A stretch of 64,000 nt of DNA from the NCBI GenBank assembly GCA_007922305.1, contig ML677326.1:57282446-57346445 (forward strand), written 5' to 3'. Position 1 is the stretch's first letter. Every line of letters starts with the position of its first letter. The notes beneath the pieces are model-generated. The model searched no databases and was not told the DNA's origin. It worked only from the letters and a program-made list of their open reading frames with translations. The position numbers were made by a program, and so were the translations under genes. This document shows, piece after piece, positions 40,701-52,700 of this stretch. The DNA is from Dermatemys mawii (Eukaryota > Chordata > Testudines > Dermatemydidae).

Positions 40701-43700
40701 CAGTGGGAAAACTATTGTAAGTCTACGCTATAGTATAGAAAATAAAAAAAAATAGTATTTGTTTCTAATGTCCATATTTAAAAGTGAATATTATGTCCAA
40801 TAACAGGTTCATTGTCTTGGTGGTGAAATTGGAGCAGAAGTTTGGGAGCACCTTCTAGTTATGATTCGATGTCCATTTTTGGCTCTCTCTGCAACTATTA
40901 GTAACCCCAAACATCTTACTGAGTAAATATAATGCTTTATTTTCTTGAAAGTGCAAAATGAGTTGTCTGATTTGATTTGAATTGCTTTACTTTTTTTTAT
41001 CTCTGTGTATTCTGAAGACACATCTTTAGGGCTTTACCTTGTTATCAAGCAATTTATATGATCTTGGGCTGCATACCCTGCAATCTCTCTGCAATCTCAC
41101 AGAGTTTTTCACCAGGAGACAATAAGAAGGGAATTCAGCACAGTTCACTAGATATAGTTTTTGAAATAACTTTCCACTTTCTGTGGGTTGTGTCATGGGC
41201 GGGGATGATTTAGGTGACTTGCATTTATATAAGGGCCAATCCTTGAATCTATTGCATAAACCAAGTAAAGAGGTCCATCTGGGTCAAGGGAGACAATCCA
41301 CATTGCAGACCGTTTAGAAGCTTGAGAGATACTCTATAGCTGCTACTACAAACTTAGCTGCTACAAGGGCATTTAGTTAGTGGATATGTATGTTTGTGGA
41401 TCTCTAGTTCCTCCTCTTCCCCCACTCATCTGGCCAAGACCCCATCTGCCAGGGCATAGGGAGGCCCTACAGAGAAGGGGTCCTAGCCTATATTAGGTGT
41501 TAAGACCCTAGCTGCAGGCTTCCCGCTGCCTACTACCCAACAGAGTGAGATTGCATCAGTTCTACTACATTCAAGGCTTTCCTCATATCTGAGGAATTTA
41601 AAGGGGAAGAGTTTATTCCATAATGACACAAAGTCTTTTGTTCTCTTATTCTTGGTATTATTTTACTAAAAGAGATATTTTTGATAGTATTTCCAGAGTA
41701 TCAGAGAAGCCTGCAGTTTGCTTTTGCTAGTTTGAAGAGTTTACAATGGTTGGTTTATTAGAATATTAAAAGAAGAATTACTGTGCAGTTATGTTACATT
41801 GCACTATTTTTCCAGCAAATGCATCATTTTTGTTTAGGTGGCTACAGTCAGTAAAGAGGTACTGGCAGCATGTTGAAAGTGTAAGAAAAGAAGGCCCTGG
41901 TTCTTCTACAACTACCAAGAAAGGCACTAAAAAACAAAAGAATATCAGAACAGTAAATAAATCATATAAAGTTAAATTAGGTATGTATCAGAATGCAACA
42001 TTTAAAAATTAGATTAGTCCTTGAGATCTGATTTATAAAAAGCAAATGGTGAAAATCAGCAAATGTGAGTGACTAATAAAATGAGACTTTTCAAGGGCGC
42101 TGAGTACCCACAACTACCACTGACTTCTATGATAACTGAAGGTGCTTATCACATTTGACAATAAGACCATTTGCTTAGATGTGTAAGTTTAGGTACTCAA
42201 GTTTGAAAATGGTGGTCTTTTGGTTTTAGTTTTAAACTATTATCAAATAATTTGCTTTAGATTTAGAAACTTACTATTCTATTTACAGTGCTTTATGGAG
42301 AGAGGTACAATGATTTGGAAAAATATGTGTGTTCCCTAGAGAAAAATGACTTCAAAATTCATCACTATCACCCATGTGCTGCCCTAACTGTGGACCATGT
42401 AAGTTTAATGTACAGTAAACAAAACAATTTTTTAAATGAACCTTAAAATTATTAAGAAAACATACCTTCATGACATCTTGCAAGGAACCCAGTTTCCCTG
42501 CCCAGGTTAAAAAAAGGCAGGGGTGATGCAGAAACGGGGATTGAGCTCCTGTAGAAAGAATCATGTTGCATCATTTTTGCAGCATTCATGTTCAAAGACA
42601 AATCCTATCCTGTCTTTTTATCTCTCAAGAATGGCTGCTGCAACACAGGAACCTAAGGAAGGGCAATGTAGAACAAGATGGGAAACAGTTGTCCACTGAA
42701 CAGAAGATGAAGGGGGAACCCCTCCTTACACAGCCACACACACAAACCATAAATCCTCTCTGCTTTCCTTTTTCTGGTATCACAGATAGATAAATATGGC
42801 TTCCCTTCAGACCTGGCTTTTTCTCCGCGGGAAAGTATTTTACTGTATGACTCCATGGTACAAGTCTGGGAAAACTGGCCGAGAGCTGATGTAAGCACTC
42901 ATCACTTATATATTTTCACAACTACTCTGAGCAGTTGTTTTAAGAGGCCATTGCACATTTGCCAGATGACTTTGTCCGTACATATTTTGTAACAACATAG
43001 TTTTTCTGTTACCTGTTTTTAAGGAACTACATCCTGAGAAGTTTACACATTTTAAAAATAAAATAGTAATCACAAAAGCAGATGCAAGAAAATATGAAGA
43101 AGAATTGAAGGAAGAGCTAAAAAATTGGATTGTACATGACAACAGAATGAAGGTAACTACAATGATCAAGTTATGTGACATCCTTCTCAGGTATGACTAG
43201 AAAGCTAGATTTAATACAAAGCAATTATAGTTCCTTCAGTTAGAGAGTTAGTGCATTAAATTTTTTCAAAGCAGTTTTTAGTGTTCAAGAGTTCTAAAAA
43301 ATTATGATTTTTTTTAACTTTCTAGGTTTGTGACCTTCAAATACCATATTACTTAGGTTTTTCTGAACTTGACGACTTGTGTCTGACAAGTTATGGACTA
43401 GACTTTGCAGATACATTGATGAATGATTATCTTGATGGTCTTATAGGCTTTAGAAAAATTGTAGGGTTTATATTAGCACTAAACATGGTTATCAAGAGAC
43501 TTATTGATAAAAACTCAGGAAAATAGAAAACCAGTCTCTGTGTACTACTTGGTAGATTTTAGAGTTAGTTATAACTTTTTTCATTTTGATGAGTATTGCT
43601 GTAATTTCTTTGTTGACAAGATCTGTACAATAAAAGGCTAGTACAAATTGTACTTGTGCTTATCATCTTCCTCCTGCCTTCTGGTTCTCTTTTAAAAATA

Positions 43701-46700
43701 TTTAAAAATTTCAAAACCTGTTATTTTAACAAACAAATTTAGTGCTAAGCAGTCTGTTATCCCACCTACACTGAGGATGCAGTGTAATTGTTACTTACCA
43801 AAGTCAAGGTTATGATCAGACTAGAACTGATAATCATTTTATATAAAAGAAACCTGCGGCCTTATTAAAAAGATACTTCAGAATGAACCTTGCATACTCT
43901 TCATCTAATCATTATCCCTGTTTCTAGGCTGCCAGGGTGCTGAAGTTACTCAAACCCCATCCTACCTATTGTTCAGAAAAAGACATGGAGGACAATTTCC
44001 CATATTTTGTTGAAAAACTAAGACAGATGGATAAACTGCCTGCATTGTTTTTTATGTAAGTCACACAAATGCAATAAAAAACTTAACAATTTATATAGTA
44101 GAGAAATATTGCATATAATATTGCATGAAATATTGCACATGGGTTTAAATTGCAGAAAGGGAGATTTAGGTTAGACATCAGGAAAAACTTCCTAACTGTT
44201 GAGGTAGTTAAGCACTGGAACAAATTATCTAAGGAGGTTCTGGAATCTCTGTCATTGGAGGTTTTTAAGAACAGGTTAGACAAACACCTGTCAAGGATGG
44301 TGTAGATAATTCATAGTCCTGCCTGAGTGAAGGTGACTAAACTAGGTGACATATTGAGGTCCCTTCCAGACCTACATTTCTATGATAATCATGAATCCAA
44401 GGAATCTACCAAGGTATAGCAATATTACAGGAAACGTAATTGGCATAGAATAGTTCTCCCATTAAATCTGAATATTTTAGACTCTAAAAATAATCACTCT
44501 TTAACCCTTTTGCCACAAGTCCATCACATGTGTAAATGAATAGTATTAAATAGTATTGTATAGTATTGTATATTGTATGAATATTGTACCTAACTGTGTG
44601 GAGAAGCTTCTGTTCTTAAGACAAATTGTTGGGTGTGTCTGGAGTGTTCAAAGGGTCACTTTTTACAGTGTAAGGAAGAGCTCTGGATGTTTGTTGCAGC
44701 TAAGAAGAAGTACAGAGTTGTGGGCTGTCAGGTGTTTGTAAAATTAAAATAAAAAAACAAACAAGGAGCTCTCGTTGGTTAATATGAAGACCCAGTACAC
44801 CTTCCATTGTAAATTCTCAAAACTGATAATTTAAAGAAAAAGTCATTGTTATTTATTAAATGTATTTTTTAATTAAAAGATTGTTTACATTCATGAAACT
44901 ATTTCCACAGATTCCCTTTCTTAGATGGCTTGAGACACTATGTTATGTTAAAAAGTAGTTAGTCTAAATGGGTCAGGAAACTTCACAGCCTACGCAATAT
45001 TGCAATACTTAGAAGCTATATAGATGTGTGAGTTCCTGTATATATCCAATTCTGGGGATTTTTTTTGTACCTGCCACCAAATCTCAAAACTTAGTGGTTT
45101 TGACTAGATTTCTACCATTATCCCTTTCAAGCTCCAACTCTTCTCTACTGGGATTTTGATTTAGATGTTTCAAAATATTAAAAGGAGAAGATATTTAGCT
45201 GTTTTTGCTGTCTTCCTAAGTACCCATTTTGAGTCAAGATGGCTAATGACAAGTCAGGTTGTAAATTCATCTCACGTCCTCACAGGATCTCTCTCTTGGA
45301 TAAGGTATATGTTGGTGTGGGGAAAAAGGGCACTGACAAAAAGTGCCCAGACTGTTCCTTTTTTCTCACATCATTATTATACTATACTCGTCACCCCATC
45401 TGAACACTTTGACTGTGGATGACATTGTTCACTCTTCACAGTCAGGATGAATAAGACAGATGGCAAAAGTTCTCTTAAAATAGGGATTGTCTGGACTTTC
45501 ATTCACAAAGTCTTGACTTTCATTCTTGGAGTGGATGACTTTGGCTTCAATGGTTTGGTTTTCTGATCTATTGCCTTGGATAATGTGAATCGAATATGCA
45601 TCTGCCTTATCAGTTCTGAAGCACAGAAAAAGAATGAAGAGATCTCTGGATCTAAAGGCTCAGCCATAGAGGTCCAGTTTTGATGCAGTCTGGGTGTCCT
45701 TGTGTGCGTTCCTGGAGCAGCAACTTTCAGCTCCATCACTAGTAATATCAGTATTTTCACTTTGGGGTCGTGCCTTGGCAGTGCTGTCTAGACACATGGC
45801 TTCTGTGATAGGGGTCTACAAACCACTCACAAAATGTTGGCAGGAAAGGGCTGAAAATTCCTGCCTCCAGACAAACAAACTAGTCATGCCCCAGCTCAGC
45901 TGTGTTGAGAAATATCAGTTGTGGAACGAAATACCAACAACTGTGATGACTAATGAGGAAAAGCCTAACTATATAGAGGGAGGAACAGGAAGGATAGGAG
46001 AAGAAGAGCTTGGGATTGCTAAGGCACAATCATTCTTTAGAGAAGCAATTCTAAAACTTTAGCAACTGGAGGACCCCCATTTTTGTTTAAATTTTTTTGC
46101 GGATGTTGGCCTGGATTGGGAAGTTCTTTTAGAAGCCTTTTTCTTCCTGTGGAAGTTATATTTCCTTACACTTTCTTCTCTTTTATTTTGCTTTTTTGAA
46201 TGTGAGCAATGTGAGATTGTGCATGATCCTTTGCAACATACCCAATGCTGAAATGTGTAGCGTGGCTACACAGAGTTTGACAGATGCCTTTACTTGACCC
46301 AGCACTCATCTTTTGATTAGGAAGCTATGCCAGACACCCATTTCGGGAAGGTGTAGTGCACTACCTTTTCTGGTTATTCCAAGGGTGCAGATCTGAAACT
46401 GCTGCTACATAAGGAGAAAATTACTATGGTTTACTTACATATAGCTGGCATTTTCTTAGTACATTTCTTTCACAGATTCATACCTGCCCTCCCTCCTCTC
46501 TGTATGCTTCAGAATCAAAATTCTGGAAAGACAGATAAGAAATCAGGGTGGCAGGATCTTCCATCTCATTAGAATCTTGCTCAGAGTATGGCTTTGCACA
46601 TTTACTGAGACATAGGATTCCAGACAGGATAGTTGGCCATCTTTGTACATTAAGAAGTGGGAACAGCACAAAGATATTCCTTCATGAATGCATGCACAAC

Positions 46701-49700
46701 AGTGCTCTACAATATGTGGAGGCAATGTATTTGAGAAATCTAGTTACCTAGTTTTTAAATTCTATTTTAAAGATTCGACATTAAAAATGTGGAAAAATGG
46801 GCTGAAAATATAAAAAAGTGTCTGGAGAAGAAGGAAAAGAGTAAACAAATACCAAAGACTGAAAAGCAAATACATTTGCTAACAAATAGATTGAAAAAAA
46901 TGGAAAAGTCCATGCAGAAGTATCAGACTGAGTAAGTATTATTTGCATTTGAATCTATTGAAACTATTTCTATTAGGTTCATTGTTTGACTTTCTTGTAC
47001 CACATTTATATGAAACAGACCTTTCTAAATGAAAAAATACATGATTTCTCTTACTCCCCCTTCTACCTGTAATTTTTCTCTAGGACTGTGAAAAGAAAAA
47101 CTAGCCATTAAAAAACTAGCCTACATTGATGAATAGAGTTTTTTCCATCGACTTAACCGTAGGGGTTAGGTTGACCTACCTGCATTGCACAAAGTGTAGA
47201 GTTTTTCACAGCCCTGAGCCATGTACCTAAAGTAATGTAATTTTTAGGTGTAGACCAGGCCTAACATGAGTGGAGACCAGAGTTCCAGCTCACCATACTC
47301 AGAGCTCTCTTCTTGGGCCCTAAACCAGAGTTAGTAGTTTAGATTTTCCTCAACTCCCTGTTAACTTTCCAAGACGATTTTCTCACCTCCAGTGACTGTA
47401 CCCCCTGTATATCATTTATTTCTTAGGAGAAAAATCCTGGCTTTGGGCAGAGCTGATCCCTAAAAGGTTCCTTAAAGGACCATCCTGAAAGGGCCACCCT
47501 GTTACACAGCAAATGTTTTCTTCCTGATTTTTTCATATGTATCAGAACAAAATCGTACAAAAACTAAATACAAATCAAAACTGAATACAAGTTGGAGTGT
47601 ACAATTTTTTTGCTCACCTGTGGTACCTCAAAGTTCTGCCCTCATACCACTTTTTCAGTTCAGTCAGAAGTGGAGTGTTTGACCAACCAACACATTTATA
47701 TTTTTTCATAGACCTAATCATGCTCCACTGGTATCAGTGGGACTTTTGCCATGGACCTCAGCAGGAATAGGTCCTGTAGCTGAAAACAAACATCAGCCTG
47801 ATGGTGTACTATGTACCATCTGGCAGAAGGATTGTATCCTCAAAATAAAAACAAATAATAAAATGTATCTTAAAACAAAAACAAATAATAAAATGTAGTG
47901 AACTTTTAAAACACCAATTGCACATTTTCTTAGATAAAGGTTCAAACTAATCATTAATGTGTATTTTGTACAGTGGCATGAAAATTACATCAAGCAAAAC
48001 TGATAAAAAGATACTTGAGGAGGCTGAGCATGGAAATTTGATGGAAAAACTTTGGAAGATAACTGAAATCCCTCCAGATTGCACTTATGCAAATAGCCAA
48101 GCTGTTGATACAGACGTAAGAAAAAAGCGAAAAGTTCTGCCAATTCTACATTCCAATAATAAATACTGGGTTCTGAGAAAGAACCTTCTGCAAAGGTTCT
48201 TCTTTTGCCCTCATCAGTGTAATATCTGAGCACCTTCCAGTAGTCTTTAAGAGATGTGACTAACATCTGTCATGTATGATTGGTTCTCTCTCTCATTGTC
48301 TTCCCAGGGGGAGAATTGTGTGCAGTGTACCCTCTAATGTTGTTTTTTCAAATGTACCTGCTGATATGTGTTTGCTAGAGAAGACAAGGTGTGCGAAGTG
48401 CACCTTGCACTTGGAATGGAATGTGGTTAGGTTTGTGATGGCCTGTTGCTCTCTGTGGGTGTGTACTCCACAGTCTGGGACTGGCTTCTGAGAAAACTCC
48501 GTCTCTTGCACAGACAAGCTTTACTGTTATATAAGAAAGTTCCATGATGCCTAAGAAGGAGAGCTGTAAGCCATGGTCCTTATCCTGAAAATTTAGATGA
48601 TTTTTTAGACCTAAGCCTAAGCCCAGGATAGTTCATTCACGATTAGGATGGAGACCTTGAACTTGGCTTGATGTTCTATGGAAAGCCAGTGTAGACACTG
48701 GAAGACAGGTCTGATTTGCTCAGGATAGCCAATGTTGCTGAATATTTTTTACTAGTTGGAATTTCCTAAAGGTGATGGCTTAATGTCCAAGTATATTGCA
48801 TTGCTGCTTTACTTTTATTGGTAAAACTATTATAAGGGTAATTAAATATTAATTAAAATGAAACACTGTATCTGAGATCAGTTGCCCACTGTTACTTTGA
48901 AAATTAATACATTTTTAAATGTATGTGTTATATATTTCAAAAATACATCCCAGAGTCTGAAATTCTCCCCTCCATTAGTTACTAGCAAACTTAAAATCAG
49001 TCTGTCTTGATTGCTGTTTGATATTAGCTTTATTAGACTTAAAAATGTATTTGTGTACTTTAAAATCTATATGCCACACATAAACATTTACTTATCCCTC
49101 AGCTGGCTTCTTGCTGGCCCTGATTTCATTTTAGGGACTACAGGTTGACTCTTTCTCCAGCTACTTGTTACCTTACCTCAAGGTCAATTTCATATAGCCA
49201 TACTCATGTTGAGATGCACTGTATACTCTATTGGTTTCAGCAAACTAATGGAGGAGTAAGGTACTATTCAAATGAATAAGAGTGGTAGAATGTAGCCCTT
49301 TATCTATTTGTCATTGCTTGATGTTATATGCTGGACAAAAATGTTACAGTGATGAGCACTGTAGAGATTTCTGCACTCTTATTCATATCAAGTAGTACCT
49401 GAAATCAATTAAAAATGCTCATTTAGTTAAATTTTACTCCATGTAAAGGTGGAAGAATCAATTGCTTGAATTGCAAAAAAAAAAAAAAACAAAAAACTTG
49501 ACTAAATTCAACCTCTCAGAAAAGAGGTTTAATCAACGTGTTGTTTGGTTTGAAATGTGTCACTGGCAGCCCACAGGATTATCTCATAACCCAAGCAGTG
49601 TTTTAGGCTACATTTGCATCTCTCGCACATTAGTAGTAACAGATTTCCTATTGAGAACACTGTTTGGTCAAAGCAGGCAATTTTAGGACAACGCATTACT

Positions 49701-52700
49701 CAATTGTATTCCATTCTGGCACTGGCTTAAATGAATGTAAATAAAAATGAAAAATATCTAAAATTTCTAATTTTTTAGATTTTGCAGAAGGTGATGGATC
49801 AAGTGAAGTTCATGAAAACAAATCAAACACTGAAAACACTGGCACTGAGAGGAATTGGATATCATCATGCTTCTGTGACACAAAAAGGAAGACAATTGGT
49901 AGAGATGCTCTTCAGGATGGGATTTATCCAGGTTCATCATTTTTCACAGATTTTTTTTAAGTATACATCAGTTTCTGCTTTGAGAATTAAATATTTTTAC
50001 ATGTAATGATCTCCTCACTTATTGAGGGCAAATGTAAGTGCAAGCACAATCCCCACAAAATGTGCAGCCTTAGTGAACAAATTGCATGGCATATCTATGC
50101 AGTCTACTAAACTGACACCATTTTAGAATAGCTAAGAGAAAATACAATAGAATCTTTGGCCTTAATCCTGCAAATACTTACATTTGTGCATATGAATAAA
50201 GTTAAGCATAAATATAAACATTAGTAGGATGTTTCAGGGTCTTGTTTTGTGTGTCTTTCAATATAAGTTGTTTAAAATACTTTACAATGTTTAATAATAA
50301 AAATACTTGTTTATTAATAACAAAAATATTATTTTTGTTATTAATAAACAATAATTATTTATGATTAATAACAAAAATACTTGTTTTGTGTGTCTTTCAA
50401 TATAAATTGTTTAAAATACTTTACAGTGTTTAATAATAAAAATACTTGGGGCTCTTTCATTCAAACTTATTTGAAGATCCGAAACGGCTCAAAAATTTTT
50501 AAGCTAAAGTAATTAAGTAAGATGGGGATATTGAGATAGAAAAGTCTATTGACTTTCTGTGAGAGCCAAGACAATCCTTCTGAACCTCCCCATACCAAAA
50601 AAACCAAAACCAAAACCGAACAGCAACCACACACCAAACCTTAATTAAAACAATGTGCAATCAGGGCACAACAAGACAGAAAAAGCCACATAAAAATGGA
50701 CAAATTATGTTAGTGTAAGTAATTATGACTTATCATTGAGGGGGGAACCAAGTTGTACATTAACCGTTAAAGGTGTTATGCTATTAATAATTTAAAAAAT
50801 CCAAATAAAAATGGAAGTGGCAGCAGTAATCCCTTACTTGTGTAGCAATGACTCTCCACAGCTGCTCCACATTGTCTGTTCACCAGTCAGGATAATTTCT
50901 CTTCTCCCTTTCACTTGTTGAGCTACTGCCTGTACCTAATTTATTCTGTTTATAATTCCATCATTTCAAGGAAGGAGTACCTGTTGTGGGTGCCTGTTAT
51001 CTTCTTTGCCTGCAAGTAATAATGTACAGAGGTGCATTAATTTTCTATTTAGCATTTCTACCTTTAAGGCTATCAGAATGGAAACACATTTATAATTATA
51101 ATTTTCAGTACTTATGTTTATTTTCCTAGGTGGTTACAGCTACTGGAACACTGGCTTTAGGAATCAACATGCCATGTAAATCGGTTGTCTTCACACAGAA
51201 TTCAGTGTTTTTGGATGCTCTGAACTATAGACAGGTATTGAAATACAGAGCCAGTTTAACTAACACACATCTCTACGCATGTACATATATTTAGACAGAA
51301 ACGTTTTGGACAGCTATATATATGTGTATATATAAAAACCTGTTCAAAATATTTCTGTCTAAAAAGTTTGATGAAAAAGGGAAAACACACATCACAAGTG
51401 AAGATTGTAGGCATATGATTAGGGCTCTACCAAATTCACAGACACGAAAAACGCATCACGGACCGTGAAATCTGGTTTCCCTCATGAAATCTGGTCTTTT
51501 GTGTGCTTTTACCCCATACTATACAGATTTCACGGGAGGAGACCAGGGTTTCTCAAATTGGTGGCCCTGACCCAAAAGGGAGTTACAGGGGAGCCACAAG
51601 ATTATTTTAGGGCATTTGCAGTTTTGCCACCCTTACTTCTGTGCTGCCTTTAGAGCTGGGCAGTGGCTATTGCCTGGGAACTGAGCTCTGAAGGCAGTTT
51701 CCCCCCAGTAGCAGCGCAAAAGAAGGGTGGCAATACCATACCATGCCACCCTTACTTCTACCCTGCTGCCTTCAGAGCTGGGTGACCGGAGCATGGCAGC
51801 TGATGACTGAGGGTCTAGTTCTGCAGGCAGCAGTGCAGAAGTAAAGGCGGCAATACCATACTATGTCATCCTTACCTCTGCACTGCTGCTGACAGTGGCT
51901 CTGCCTTCAGAAGTGGGCTCCCACCCAGCAGCTGCTTCTCTCCAGCTGCCCAGCTCTGAAGGCAGCACTGCTGCCAGTAACAGCGCAGAAGTAAGGATAG
52001 TAAGTGCAACCCTCCCTACAATAACTTTGTGACCCTCCACCAAACTTCTTTTTGGGTCAGGACCCCTACAATTACAACACCATGAAATTTCATATTTAAG
52101 AAGCTGAAATCATGAAATTTACTATTTTAAAAATCTGATGACCATGAAATTGACCAAAATGGACTGTGAATTTGGTAGGGCCATACATATGATCAATTCC
52201 CAAGTTATGAAATAAATCAGTCTACTCTGCATTTTCTACCTACTTAATACAACCTACTCACATAGCCCCCATCAGTGTAGTCCAAGTGCCTCACAGTCTG
52301 CAATGTATTATCCTCACAACACCTGTGTGAGTTAAGAAAGCACTGTTATCCCCATTTTACAGATGGTGAACTGAGGGACTATGGGTATGCCTGTACTGCA
52401 TTTAAACACCTGTGGCTAGCCAATGAGTGCTGACTTGGGACATTTAATTGCAGTGTGGATGTTCAGGCTTGAGTGGAAGCCTGGTCTTTGGGACCCTTCC
52501 TCCTTGTGGGATCCATAGCCCAGGCTCCAGCTCAAGCCTGAATATCTACACCGCAATTAAATAGCCAAGCTCTGTGAATCCAAGTCAGCTGACACAGCCA
52601 GCCACTAATGTTTAATGACAGTGTAGACATACACTATGTGGCTTGCCTAACATCACACAGGAAATCTGTGGCAGAGGAGGAACTTGCATGTGGTTCTCCC

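Noticed and set aside
45694..46062. 122-codon frame as a possible gene
   Set aside because: No recognisable domain, no splice or promoter context, no similarity that I know; kept only as a low-interest note.
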